Notes: generated by a model not told the origin, from the letters alone. A stretch of DNA of 64,000 nt from CAMTUH01 sp947084935 (GCA_947084935.1 CAMTUH010000006.1:129923-193922); one strand, 5' to 3'. Counted from the stretch's first letter, positions 17,579 through 26,864 are shown. Translations and numbers: made by a program.

Positions 17579-19312
17579 GTGGCCGTTGGAAAAAGCAGCC
17601 TCCGTCAAATCACCTGGTTCTGGGAGGTCGTGCGCGAATCGTGGAAGCGTTATGCGGAAGTGCTTGTTGCCTCTTTCTTTATCAATTTGCTGGCCCTGAC
17701 CACACCCCTCTTCGTCATGAACGTGTACGACCGCGTCGTACCCAACAACGCCATCGAAACCTTATGGGTATTGGCATTCGGTGTGTTAATCGCTTTTGTA
17801 TTCGACTTCATCATGCGCACTTTGCGAACGCATTTCGTCGACCACACCGCACGGAATATTGACGCGCGACTGTCTGCGCGCATCTTTGAACACGTAATGG
17901 GAATCCGCATGGACGATCGTCCCCGCTCCATCGGCGGGCTTGCGAATACCGTTCAAGCGTTCGAAGCGTTTCGCGAATTCATGACTTCCGCGTCTGTTAC
18001 CATTTTAATTGATTTTCCTTTTGCAATTCTTTTTATTTTTTTTATTGGATTCATTGGCGGTACGTTGTTGCTGGTGCCATTGATTTTAATTCCCATCGTT
18101 TTCGTCGTTGGCTTGCTCCTCCAAGCGCCGTTAATTAAATTGATTCAAAAATCCTACGAACTGGCCGGAGCAAAACAGCGAACCTTAATCGAAACTTTGG
18201 GTGGTATCAGCACCATCAAAACCACCAACGCGCAAAGTCGCATGCAGCACCAATGGGAAGAGATCGTGCAGGCCAGCGCACACACCAGTGCCAAGCTTCG
18301 GTTTTTTTCTTCTTTAGCCGTTAATTTTTCGGTGTTTGCACAATACCTGGGAAGCGTGCTCGTCGTCATCGTTGGCGTGTATAAAATCGCAAACAATAAC
18401 CTGACGATCGGCGGATTAATTGCGTGCACCATCTTAACGGGTCGCGCTCTTGCACCGCTGGCGCAAATCGCGAATTTACTCATGCGTTATTACCAATCGA
18501 TGGCGGGAATTAAAGGCGTCGACGAAATCATGAAACTTCCGATCGAGAGACCGACCGACAAACCTTTTCTGCATCGCGATAAGTTTGTTGCCAACGTTGC
18601 ATTCAAAGACGTCAATTTTAGCTACCCGCAATCTTCTTTGCTCGCGTTGAATCATGCTTCTTTTAAAATTCAAGCCGGAGAACGCGTTGCTTTGATTGGG
18701 CGCGTGGGTTCTGGGAAAAGCACCATACAAAAATTATTGGTCGGTTTGTACAAACCGTCTACCGGAAATATCTTCGTGAACGAAACGGATATTCAACAAC
18801 TCGATCCCGTCGATATTCGCCGTCACATCGGTTACGTTCCACAAGATATCGTGCTGTTCAGCGGATCGATACGCGACAATATTGCTTTGGGAGACTCCGC
18901 GGCGAGTGATGATGCGATTCTTCGGGCCGCAAATCTTGCCGGCTTGGATTCCCTTCTTTCAGATCATCCGGAGGGAATCGAGATGCACATTGGCGAACGC
19001 GGCGATAACTTATCGGGCGGCCAACGCCAAGCCATCGCCATTGCTCAAGCGATGGTACACGATCCTTCCTTGCTGGTATTTGACGAACCCACACATTCGA
19101 TGGATGACGTCACCGAAGCGCGCTTTAAAACCGCATTGATGCAATCACTCAGCAATAAAACCTTAGTTTTAGTCACGCACAAAGGATCCATGCTTACCTT
19201 GGTAAACCGAATTATTATTCTCGATCGCGGTCGCGTCCTTGCAGACGGTCCAAAGGAAAAAATCCTGCACGCGCTCAAAGAAAAACGCATTAAACCGGCT
19301 CCGAGGATTTAA
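17579..19312 (+). CDS. Type I secretion ABC permease/ATPase (LssB/LapB-like)
   Basis: 577 aa from GTG at 17579. An in-frame TTG at 17570 abuts the AAAAGGA ribosome site and so is too close, while the GTG has nine bases of spacing. The membrane domain begins almost at once (NVYDRVVPNNAIETLWVLAFG), so the N-terminal C39-peptidase-like domain found in many LapB/LssB proteins (about 700 aa) is absent. The nucleotide domain is complete: GRVGSGKST, the LSGGQRQAIAIAQA signature, VFDEPTHSMDD and the switch His in THKG. First gene of a three-gene exporter, and the likely RTX substrate gene faces it at 22103-23806. Confidence 0.92.
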   Translation: MAVGKSSLRQITWFWEVVRESWKRYAEVLVASFFINLLALTTPLFVMNVYDRVVPNNAIETLWVLAFGVLIAFVFDFIMRTLRTHFVDHTARNIDARLSARIFEHVMGIRMDDRPRSIGGLANTVQAFEAFREFMTSASVTILIDFPFAILFIFFIGFIGGTLLLVPLILIPIVFVVGLLLQAPLIKLIQKSYELAGAKQRTLIETLGGISTIKTTNAQSRMQHQWEEIVQASAHTSAKLRFFSSLAVNFSVFAQYLGSVLVVIVGVYKIANNNLTIGGLIACTILTGRALAPLAQIANLLMRYYQSMAGIKGVDEIMKLPIERPTDKPFLHRDKFVANVAFKDVNFSYPQSSLLALNHASFKIQAGERVALIGRVGSGKSTIQKLLVGLYKPSTGNIFVNETDIQQLDPVDIRRHIGYVPQDIVLFSGSIRDNIALGDSAASDDAILRAANLAGLDSLLSDHPEGIEMHIGERGDNLSGGQRQAIAIAQAMVHDPSLLVFDEPTHSMDDVTEARFKTALMQSLSNKTLVLVTHKGSMLTLVNRIIILDRGRVLADGPKEKILHALKEKRIKPAPRI

Positions 19313-19313
19313 C

Positions 19314-20606
19314 ATGGTCCCCAAAAACGAAAAAGATGCGCTCTCGGAAATTTCGGTTCGCAGCCATTATTTATTGTGGTCGTGCGTCGCGTTAATTATC
19401 GTCGCTATTTTGTGGGCGGGATTTGCAAAAATCGATGAGGTAACGCGGGGTACTGGCAAAGTCATCCCCGCCGGCAAAGTGCAAGTCGTTCAACATTTAG
19501 AAGGCGGCATCGTTGAAAAAATCTTAGTGCGCGAGGGACAAACGGTTGCGCAAGGGCAAACCTTAATGGAAATCGACGACGTGCAATTCGGCGCACTGTA
19601 CCGAGAAGGATTATTAAGAGCCGCCGCCGCCGCTGCAAAGATTGCGCGCCTCTCGGCTGAAGCGAGAAACACGCCTTTTGAAGTGAGGCCCCAATTCGAA
19701 AACGAATACGCGAACTTAGTTCGAAACGAGCGTGAATTATACGAAGCCAATAAAAAAACCTTAGAAACTAAATTGTTTACTCTGGAACAACGCGTCAAAC
19801 AAAAAGAACAAGAGTTCGCCACCGCGCATGCAAAAATTGAAAAGCTCAAACGCAGCTTCGACCTCGTCAATCAAGAATTCAAAATGACGCAATCTTTATT
19901 CGAAGAGGGCGCTGCTTCAAAAGTTGAGGTCTTGCGTTTAGAGCGTCAAGCCAACGATTTATCGGGCGAGCTGCGAGAAACGGAATTAACCGCCAAGCGT
20001 TCGTCGCAAGCGATCACGGAAGCCAAAAACCAATTAAACGAACTGGAAGACTCGTTACGGAGTGAAGCCACAAGAGAACTCTCCGTGGCCAAAGCCGAAT
20101 TAGCGTCGCAAGAAGAAGCCAACAATTCTCTGCGCGATCGCGCAAAACGCACGATTTTACAAGCGCCCGTTAATGGAACCATAAAAACCATTCACGTCAA
20201 CACCATCGGGGGAACGGTTAAGCCCGGACAGGATTTAATTGAAATCGTTCCAACCGACGACTCGTTGGTGATTGAAGCCGGAATTCGGCCTAAAGACGTC
20301 GCCTTCTTGCATCCCGACCAACCGGCAATCGTAAAGTTGACGGCTTACGATTTTCTTATTTACGGTAGCCTCAAAGGGAAATTGGAACACATCGGCGCCG
20401 ATACCATCTTAGACGAACGCGGCAACAGTTTTTATTTAATCCGTATTCGCACGGATAAAAATCACCTCGGCACCGAGAACAAACCCTTGCCCATTATTCC
20501 GGGGATGATGGCGGAAGTAGATATCATCACCGGCAAAAAAACCGTGTTAAGTTATTTATTGAAGCCATTGCTACGAGGCAAAGAAAAGGCATTAAGGGAA
20601 CGCTAG
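19314..20606 (+). CDS. Type I secretion membrane fusion protein (HlyD family)
   Basis: 430 aa, start one base after the ABC stop codon; an upstream ATG at 19239 lies inside the ABC gene and is rejected. One membrane segment near residues 22-42 anchors it in the inner membrane. A lipoyl/barrel-sandwich half follows (VVQHLEGGIVEKILVREGQ), then a long coiled coil at residues about 110-275 to bridge the periplasm, the second half (ILQAPVNGTIKTIHV), and the HlyD C-terminal MAEVDIITGKKTVLSYLLKP. It links the ABC protein to the TolC-type protein encoded next. Confidence 0.94.
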   Translation: MVPKNEKDALSEISVRSHYLLWSCVALIIVAILWAGFAKIDEVTRGTGKVIPAGKVQVVQHLEGGIVEKILVREGQTVAQGQTLMEIDDVQFGALYREGLLRAAAAAAKIARLSAEARNTPFEVRPQFENEYANLVRNERELYEANKKTLETKLFTLEQRVKQKEQEFATAHAKIEKLKRSFDLVNQEFKMTQSLFEEGAASKVEVLRLERQANDLSGELRETELTAKRSSQAITEAKNQLNELEDSLRSEATRELSVAKAELASQEEANNSLRDRAKRTILQAPVNGTIKTIHVNTIGGTVKPGQDLIEIVPTDDSLVIEAGIRPKDVAFLHPDQPAIVKLTAYDFLIYGSLKGKLEHIGADTILDERGNSFYLIRIRTDKNHLGTENKPLPIIPGMMAEVDIITGKKTVLSYLLKPLLRGKEKALRER

Positions 20607-20616
20607 GATAAGCGAA

Positions 20617-22086
20617 GTGAATGGACATCAAAAATGGTTGTGCGTGATTGCGGTGAATTTATTTTCCTTCACTGCCGCTGTCGCCGACTCACTACGCGAC
20701 ACGGTTCAATACACGCTGGATACTAATCCCGATGTACTAATCAGTATCCAGCAGCGATTACAAGCGAATCAACAGTTAAAACACAATAAAGCAGAATTTT
20801 ATCCCGTGGCAGACCTGTACGGTGAGCTGGGCCGAGAACGCAGTAAAAACTTTTCCACACTTCAAGATTACCTTTCATTAACACGCAGCGATGCCTCACT
20901 CAGCATCACCGAAAATTTATTCAAGGGATATCAAACTTACTTCAACGTCCGAGCGGATTTGGCGCGCATCAGTTCCGCGGCGTACCACGTCAAAGATACC
21001 TCGCAAAACACCGCTTTAGCCGTCTCGGAAGTGTACCTCAACGTGCTCCGAACGAAAGAACTGGTTGCGATTGCCGAGCGCAACGTGCAAGTTCACCGCC
21101 GAACTTTTCGAATTATTGCAAAACGAACCGTGAAAGGCTTGAGCAGTCAATCCGACTGTGCACAGGCCGAAGGACGATATGCTTTAGCACAATCGAATTT
21201 ATACACGGAGATTAATACCGCCAAAGACGCAACCGCCTCTTATATTCAAGTTGTCGGCAAACCACCAAAAAATTTACGTATCCCCGCGGAAAAAATTCCT
21301 TTCATCACCGCATCACCCATTCAAGCAGCACAAGTCGCGCTGAAACACAATCCGGCGATTAAAAGTGCGCGTTATAATTTGTACGCAGCAATCGCTGCCC
21401 ATCGAGCCACTTATTCTGGGGACTACCCGAGCTTCGATTTGGTGCTGAGGAGTCGACGAGGTCGCAATATTGATGGCCTTGTGGGCGACAATTTCGAAGA
21501 TACTGCTTTTCTGCAACTGTCGTGGAATTTATTCCGAGGCGGCGCAGATTTAGCTTTGCAAAAAGAATCGGCCTATCAAAAAGAAGAAGCGTTTCAAGAA
21601 ATCCGAAATGCCGAGCGAGACACCATTGAAAGCACGCGCTTGGCGTGGAATGAATTGCAAACCGCTCTCCAACAATTGCCAAAATTACGCACGCATCAAG
21701 TGAAATCCCGATTTGTGGTTGACGCTTACACAAAACAATACGTGGCCGGCAAACGCACGTTGCTTGATTTGCTCAACGTTGAAAACGAATATTTTTCCGC
21801 GAGTCGCGCTTACATCAACGGAAAATACAATATTTTGCTGGCCAAGTACCGTCTGTTAAACAGCATGGGATTGCTGCTGTCTGCTTTTCAGATTACGCCA
21901 TCACCGCCGCCAAAAGTTTCACGTCCGCGCTTTAAGACGCATTACCGTGCGCACGCGGCTCAGCAACTGCGTTACGCGCCCATGGCTGTTTTACCGCCTC
22001 CACAAGGCATTCTCGTGAAAGAAACAAAAACCGACAAACCGGTTTATTCTTTTGCACCAAAAGAAGAGTTGCCTTCGCCGAATTGA
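20617..22086 (+). CDS. TolC-family outer membrane protein for type I secretion
   Basis: 489 aa starting at GTG 20617 with AGGATAAG just upstream. A signal peptide covers residues 1-23 (cleavage near AVADS). The body has the two-fold TolC repeat: TLDTNPDVLISIQQRLQAN in the first half and ALKHNPAIKSARYNLYAAIA in the second, with the closing DLLNVENEYFSASRAYINGKY helix pair in shorter form. A Pro-rich 70-residue tail is unusual. Its place after the ABC and HlyD genes argues for a dedicated channel rather than the general efflux TolC. Confidence 0.9.
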   Translation: MNGHQKWLCVIAVNLFSFTAAVADSLRDTVQYTLDTNPDVLISIQQRLQANQQLKHNKAEFYPVADLYGELGRERSKNFSTLQDYLSLTRSDASLSITENLFKGYQTYFNVRADLARISSAAYHVKDTSQNTALAVSEVYLNVLRTKELVAIAERNVQVHRRTFRIIAKRTVKGLSSQSDCAQAEGRYALAQSNLYTEINTAKDATASYIQVVGKPPKNLRIPAEKIPFITASPIQAAQVALKHNPAIKSARYNLYAAIAAHRATYSGDYPSFDLVLRSRRGRNIDGLVGDNFEDTAFLQLSWNLFRGGADLALQKESAYQKEEAFQEIRNAERDTIESTRLAWNELQTALQQLPKLRTHQVKSRFVVDAYTKQYVAGKRTLLDLLNVENEYFSASRAYINGKYNILLAKYRLLNSMGLLLSAFQITPSPPPKVSRPRFKTHYRAHAAQQLRYAPMAVLPPPQGILVKETKTDKPVYSFAPKEELPSPN

Positions 22087-22102
22087 AAAATTGTGTTATC
22101 AC

Positions 22103-23806
22103 CTACCCGAGAAAAATAGAACCATCGACTACGCTTAAATCAGCCGCATCCGAAACCCCGCTGAACGTGATTGACATTCCCGCATAAGAATTATTTCCCA
22201 CTCCCGTTGCGATCTGAGCGACCACTCCAGTTTGTGTTTGCGTTAACTGAACGTCCGAATCGGTTTTACCCAACGCATCCAAAAGTGCACTGATGTCGAC
22301 CTGATCACCGGTTTGGAAATCCGTAATGACATCGTGCCCTTCAATGGGATTACCTTCCTGATCTAAAATTCCTTCATAAACGTATTTATCTTTTCCGCCG
22401 GCTCCCGTCATTTGATCATCGCCAAGGCCACCAATAAAAGTGTCGTTACCACCGCCGCCTTCCAAACGATCATCACCGCGACCTCCGGACAATGAGTCGC
22501 TGCCCGCACCGCCCTCTAAAACGTCTGCTCCAAGGCCACCGTACAACTCATCATTGCCGCCATCGCCCTTGAGATGATCGTCTCCAGACTGGCCGTACAG
22601 CTGATCTTTCCCCGCACCCCCAGCGATTGAGTCATCACCCGCTCCCCCGGCAACGAGGTCATTGCCCCCTCTCGCATCCACCGTATCGTCACCCGCACCC
22701 GCATCAATCGTATCACTCGAACCTTTTCCTTTTAGATTATCGGCGTTGTCGGTGCCTTGAATGTCGGGGTCTGAAATTAAATCCGGATCGAACGCCATCA
22801 CGTTAACCGTGCCCGTCACGGGATCGCTTTCTTGTACGCCATCACTGGCTTTGAATTCAAGTACGCGCGCTTCCATCGAGGGATCTTCAGCAACGTTGTG
22901 GTACGTAATATTTTGCAGCACTTGGCTGTAATGAGCCAACGTATCGTCTCCCGACAATGTCAATAAGTGTGACGCTGAATCATACTGCGCTTGAATTTGC
23001 GTCCCCGTTACATCCGCCGCCAACCATTCCGCTGCACCGTCTTGTGCATTGGTAATGGAAATCGTGAATGAGCTGAGCGTGCTGCTGTCTGTATCAGTAA
23101 TTACGGCATCGGGAGCGGCCACTGAAATCTGAATCTGATGATCGGCATTAAATGCCGTACTGAAATCCGCGCCATCCTCCGTTGCACCGTTTAAATCGAT
23201 GCGCGGAGATTCCGACGAAATCGGATCTGAAGGATCTTCAGGGGCGGGATCTTCAGAGGAAGGATTTTCTGCGGCGGGACTTTCTGAAAAAACATGCTGC
23301 GCAACATCCGCTTGCGAATCCGCTAAGATCGAATTTTCTTCGCTTCCTTTATTCGAAAACGCAGCGGGATTATTTGTTTCCGCGTTTAGATTGAGCCCAA
23401 AATCAGATGCACTTGTTGCAGAAACATCGCTTGGGGATGGTTGATTTTCGAATGAAGACGACGAAAGATTCTCTGCCGCAGTGCTGTTCTCTGAGGATGG
23501 AATTTTTTCTTCGGCGGTGGATTGCGACGTTGTTTCCGACGATTCCACTACCCCTGGTGCCAGTTGGACAACATTAATTTCAGCACCCGCATCAACCGGT
23601 ATCGTCACTTGGGTATTTTCATTCAGGACAATCTCGCGTCCTTGGATCAGAGCGATCGCAGAGCTTTGGCTGCCCAGGATAAGCACTTCGTTGGCATACA
23701 GGTAGTCACCGGACTGCAACACGCGCTGTTCGCCGCCGCTGCTTGCGGTCACGTGGCCGCGTACGTCCTGAACAATTCCAACGACTGGATTTCCTGCTTC
23801 TGCCAT
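22103..23806 (-). CDS. RTX protein with LapA-like retention module, likely type I substrate
   Basis: 567 aa. Residues 1-85 resemble the retention module of LapA-type adhesins (GIVQDVRGHVTA, then a GD-Y-NE and IVLNENTQVTI pattern). Residues 90-200 are a Ser/Glu/Pro-rich linker. Residues 200-340 form a cadherin/VCBS-like beta region. About seven GGxGxDxLx repeats (residues 355-465) would bind calcium, and the C-terminal 110 residues fit the VCA0849-type type I secretion target. An AGGTGA ribosome site precedes the ATG. It converges on the exporter operon with 16 bases between stops, so it is the obvious cargo. Surface retention, release and function are inferred. Confidence 0.85.
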   Translation of the reverse strand: MAEAGNPVVGIVQDVRGHVTASSGGEQRVLQSGDYLYANEVLILGSQSSAIALIQGREIVLNENTQVTIPVDAGAEINVVQLAPGVVESSETTSQSTAEEKIPSSENSTAAENLSSSSFENQPSPSDVSATSASDFGLNLNAETNNPAAFSNKGSEENSILADSQADVAQHVFSESPAAENPSSEDPAPEDPSDPISSESPRIDLNGATEDGADFSTAFNADHQIQISVAAPDAVITDTDSSTLSSFTISITNAQDGAAEWLAADVTGTQIQAQYDSASHLLTLSGDDTLAHYSQVLQNITYHNVAEDPSMEARVLEFKASDGVQESDPVTGTVNVMAFDPDLISDPDIQGTDNADNLKGKGSSDTIDAGAGDDTVDARGGNDLVAGGAGDDSIAGGAGKDQLYGQSGDDHLKGDGGNDELYGGLGADVLEGGAGSDSLSGGRGDDRLEGGGGNDTFIGGLGDDQMTGAGGKDKYVYEGILDQEGNPIEGHDVITDFQTGDQVDISALLDALGKTDSDVQLTQTQTGVVAQIATGVGNNSYAGMSITFSGVSDAADLSVVDGSIFLG

Positions 23807-23830
23807 AGAGTCACCTCATCTAACATTATA

Positions 23831-23903
23831 GTAGCCTGGATGCAGCCCGCTTCGGGCGTAATCCAGGAATTCCTTGATTTCGCTGCCGCTTCATCAAGGC
23901 TAC
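23831..23903. repeat. 73-bp palindromic element, family A copy 2
   Basis: Ends GTAGCCT (23831-23837) and AGGCTAC (23897-23903) are inverted. The inside carries GCCCGCTTCGGGC and CCAGGAATTCCTTGAT, corresponding to copy 1 at 5962-6040. It fills the spacer between the RTX gene start and the trhO stop. Confidence 0.8.
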
Positions 23904-23906
23904 GAA

Positions 23907-24719
23907 TTACTGTTTTGACTCAACCTGATCGCACAGACATCCACCAGCAGCCTGCTGAACAAGGGTAACCGGATCACCACATCGAGAACAGAAGAGGGAG
24001 CCCGTTGCAGTAAGGCCAGCGTCTAGAGCTACTCGGTCGTCAAACACAAAGCACTCGCCTTGAAAATAATCCCCACCGCAGGTTTTCAGGTAATTCAAAA
24101 TTCCGCCATCGAGTTGGTATACTTCGCGAAACCCCTGCTTTTGCATCCAAGCTGCCGCCTTTTCACAACGAATACCGCCCGTGCAAAAAGTCACGACGGG
24201 CTTTTCTTTAAAAGATTCAGGGAGCTGTTCCACAGCGGCTGAAAAATCACGAAAATTCTCGATAGATAAACTAACTGCATCACGAAACGTTCCAATCGCC
24301 ACTTCGTAATCGTTACGGGTGTCGAGCACCACCATATCCCGCCGCTCCCGATACCATTGCTGCAATGTTTCCGGCGAAATATGCGGCGCAGTTTCTTCAG
24401 CGGGATTAACGTCCGGCTGCCCGAAAGTAATAATCTCTTCTTTAATGCGAACCACCAAACGAGAAAACGGGTATTCTTCAGAAAAAGATTCTTTGTAACT
24501 CAAATCAGAAAAACGAGTATCCCGCGCAACGTATTTTTTAAATTCCTCGATATCCGCACGTGATCCGGCTAGCATAAAATTAATTCCTTCCGTACTCAAT
24601 AAAATCGTCCCTTTTAGCTGAGATTCCATCGCTTTTTGTTTCCATTCTTTTTTCAACAGCAACAACGCTTCGGATTTTATGTCCATAAATTTATAAGCGG
24701 CGATATTGACGATATTCAT
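23907..24719 (-). CDS. trhO: tRNA uridine(34) hydroxylase, rhodanese family (TrhO/YceA-like)
   Basis: 270 aa. TrhO makes 5-hydroxyuridine at tRNA position 34 using O2. An N-terminal acylphosphatase-like domain (LKGTILLSTEGINFMLAG) leads to a rhodanese domain starting VVLDTRNDYEVAIGTF. The active Cys lies in TFCTGGIRCEKA, the YceA signature. It then has YQLDGGILNYL and a C-terminal CSRCG...CLCD cluster. It is shorter than the roughly 350-aa E. coli protein, mostly at the C-terminus. The start overlaps the end of the SDR gene by four bases. Confidence 0.92.
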   Translation of the reverse strand: MNIVNIAAYKFMDIKSEALLLLKKEWKQKAMESQLKGTILLSTEGINFMLAGSRADIEEFKKYVARDTRFSDLSYKESFSEEYPFSRLVVRIKEEIITFGQPDVNPAEETAPHISPETLQQWYRERRDMVVLDTRNDYEVAIGTFRDAVSLSIENFRDFSAAVEQLPESFKEKPVVTFCTGGIRCEKAAAWMQKQGFREVYQLDGGILNYLKTCGGDYFQGECFVFDDRVALDAGLTATGSLFCSRCGDPVTLVQQAAGGCLCDQVESKQ

Positions 24720-25489
24720 TTTCGAGACACCATAAATGAAGCGGTTTGATCGGTGGGATAGAGTTTAATTTCCCGAACGTCAACGTGTACAGGACGCGTT
24801 GCACAAAATACCACGGCCTCGGCGACGTCTTCTGGATTCAGTGGTGTCAAACCTTTATAAACCAAATTCAATTTCTCGGGATCGTTGTTATAACGCACGG
24901 CAGAAAATTCTGTTTTTACCATTCCGGGATCCACCGAACTCACGCGAATGGGCGTGCCGTGCACGTCCATTTTCAATCCTTGACTGATAGCTTTTACCGC
25001 GTATTTTGTCGCGCAATACACAACGCCACCAGAATACACTTCGTGCGCGGAAATGGATCCGATATTAATAATATGCCCTTGATTGCGTTTCAATAAAAAG
25101 GGCAGCACCATTCGGGTCACGTACAAAAGCCCCTTCACATTCGTATCAATCATGCGGTTCCAATCGTCGATTTGCCCGTCTTGAATTTTGTCGATCCCTA
25201 GCGCCAATCCCGCGTTGTTAACCAGAATATCGATGGCCTGCCATTCGACGGGTAGTGCTTTGATTTGTGTCTCCACGTGATCTGGATCCGTCACGTCCAA
25301 GCCGAAAGAGTGAACCAAAACGCCGTAGCGGCTCTGCAAATCCGCAGCGATTTTCTCTAAGCGGTCCTCCCGCCGCGCAGCCAAGAGCAGTTTCACGTTC
25401 AACCGCGCAAACGCCTCGGCGCACGCGCGTCCAATCCCACTGGAGGCACCGGTGATAAAGGCAATTTTGTTCGTTAAATCAAGGGCCAT
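24716..25489 (-). CDS. SDR-family oxidoreductase (YdfG-like)
   Basis: 257 aa from the ATG at 25489, preceded by GGAGAAA at good spacing; ten upstream in-frame residues are discarded. Classical short-chain dehydrogenase: TGASSGIG for cofactor binding, an AARRED segment favouring NADPH, NNAGLAL, and the catalytic set Ser in IGSISAHE, Tyr and Lys in YCATK. The length and PGMVKTEFS block resemble YdfG 3-hydroxy acid/serine dehydrogenases. The substrate cannot be assigned. Translationally coupled to trhO. The next 142 bases upstream show no gene. Confidence 0.88.
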   Translation of the reverse strand: MALDLTNKIAFITGASSGIGRACAEAFARLNVKLLLAARREDRLEKIAADLQSRYGVLVHSFGLDVTDPDHVETQIKALPVEWQAIDILVNNAGLALGIDKIQDGQIDDWNRMIDTNVKGLLYVTRMVLPFLLKRNQGHIINIGSISAHEVYSGGVVYCATKYAVKAISQGLKMDVHGTPIRVSSVDPGMVKTEFSAVRYNNDPEKLNLVYKGLTPLNPEDVAEAVVFCATRPVHVDVREIKLYPTDQTASFMVSRK

Positions 25490-25631
25490 CGAAGTTTCTC
25501 CGGGGAAAGAGTATATCACACAGAGGAAGAAAAATTAAAACCCAAGCAAGCATTAGGCGATAGAGCAGCTCATGCTGAACACATGGGTAGTACAGCAATA
25601 CCCGAGGTTATCTCTTGAAAAACCCAGCTAT

Positions 25632-25914
25632 TTATTGATGGCAAACTGCTTCTATATTATGCCCATCCGGATCAAACACAAACGCACCGTAATAATTGGG
25701 ATGGTAAATTTCGCGGATACCTGGTTTGCCATTATCTTTGCCCCCAGCAGCCATCGCTGCTTTATAAAAAGTGTCTACGGTTTTTCGATCGGGCGCTGAA
25801 AAAGCAATATGCGCTTTCTGCGTTGGCATATTGCCTTGATGGATCCAAAGCTTTTTGATAAAAATCAACGGCTGCTTTATAATTACTGACTTCAATACCA
25901 ATGTGGTCAATCAT
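25632..25914 (-). pseudogene. Broken VOC (glyoxalase/dioxygenase superfamily) gene
   Basis: The natural start at 25914 reads MIDHIGIEVSNYKAAVDFYQ, a typical VOC N-terminus, but this frame soon goes off and stops. In another frame the family's C-terminal half continues: QKAHIAFSAPDRKTVDTFYK and YYGAFVFDPDGHNIEAV, ending at 25632. About 30-35 residues expected between the halves are missing, so an internal deletion with a frameshift joined the ends. Intact members are about 125 aa. The gene is very probably inactive. Confidence 0.8.
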
Positions 25915-25929
25915 TTGTTTCTCCAGCGA

Positions 25930-26760
25930 TTAATATAATTTCATCACTGCTAATAAATTTTTAGCAATGACTTTAGCTATTGTGCCATTGCCACCCGCTT
26001 CAGTAGAAGAGGGTTCTTTAAGATCAGTGAAATTTAAAACGAATATATACCTTTTATCATTTTTTTCAACAAAACCAACAAACCAGCTATCCTGTGGAGC
26101 ACCTTGGTTATTGATGAGTTGATGGACGGAACTACCGGCACCTGTTTTACCGTATAATTTCCAACCATTGGGAGAAGTTTCAAGATACATATTTGCTTTG
26201 GTGTTACGCATTGCTATCTGGGAGACTGGTAGTTTATTTCCAATCAATGCTTTTAAAAAAGCCAGTTGCTGCGCAGCTGAAATTTTAAGGCTGCTACTTA
26301 ACCAGGCATTAGTCAGGCCATTATTTTTTCCAGGATCACCAGAAAAGTTTTGGTTGCCGTAATTAAATTTATTTAAATAACACTTAATCTTTTTCATACC
26401 CAGTTTAGGAGTAAGTTCCTGAGAAACCCAAACAGTTGAATTTTTCAACCATACTTGTGGGGTTTGGTCTTGATTCCAGGCAGATAATCCACGGTCTTTT
26501 CCGTCCCATTTAAAAATAGTGCCTTGTGTAATTAGCTTTTGGTCAAATGCCATCAATGATAAGGCAATTTTAAACGTTGAATCAGGTGGTATTGGTTTAT
26601 TACAACGAATAGAGTTGTACTCCGTAACGAGTTTATTTTTACTTACATCAAACACAATGAAGCAACCTGATTTTTCGGAGAAATATTTTTTGCATTCTAT
26701 TGCAGCTAATGAGCAAGTAGAAAGCAACAATAAGAATAGGATAGATGACATTTTTTTCAT
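25930..26760 (-). CDS. Class D (OXA-type) beta-lactamase
   Basis: 276 aa from the ATG at 26760, where a Lys-rich start and LFLLLLSTCSLA form a signal peptide; an ATG three codons later is equally possible. All class D motifs are present: STFK (active Ser and Lys), STV in the second motif followed by the class D WVSQELT run, YGN in KFNYGNQNFSG, and KTG in LYGKTGAGS. The enzyme would hydrolyse beta-lactams in the periplasm. Spectrum cannot be inferred. It is more AT-rich than flanking core genes and sits in an accessory patch with no integron or IS visible next to it. Confidence 0.93.
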   Translation of the reverse strand: MKKMSSILFLLLLSTCSLAAIECKKYFSEKSGCFIVFDVSKNKLVTEYNSIRCNKPIPPDSTFKIALSLMAFDQKLITQGTIFKWDGKDRGLSAWNQDQTPQVWLKNSTVWVSQELTPKLGMKKIKCYLNKFNYGNQNFSGDPGKNNGLTNAWLSSSLKISAAQQLAFLKALIGNKLPVSQIAMRNTKANMYLETSPNGWKLYGKTGAGSSVHQLINNQGAPQDSWFVGFVEKNDKRYIFVLNFTDLKEPSSTEAGGNGTIAKVIAKNLLAVMKLY

Positions 26761-26864
26761 TTTTTTAAGACTTTTGGCTTGATCGAATTGATACGAGTCT
26801 GAATATCCCCTATTTCCCTGCAAGTTCCCTAAAAAGTTTCATGCCATTCTCGGGGCAATTTCTC

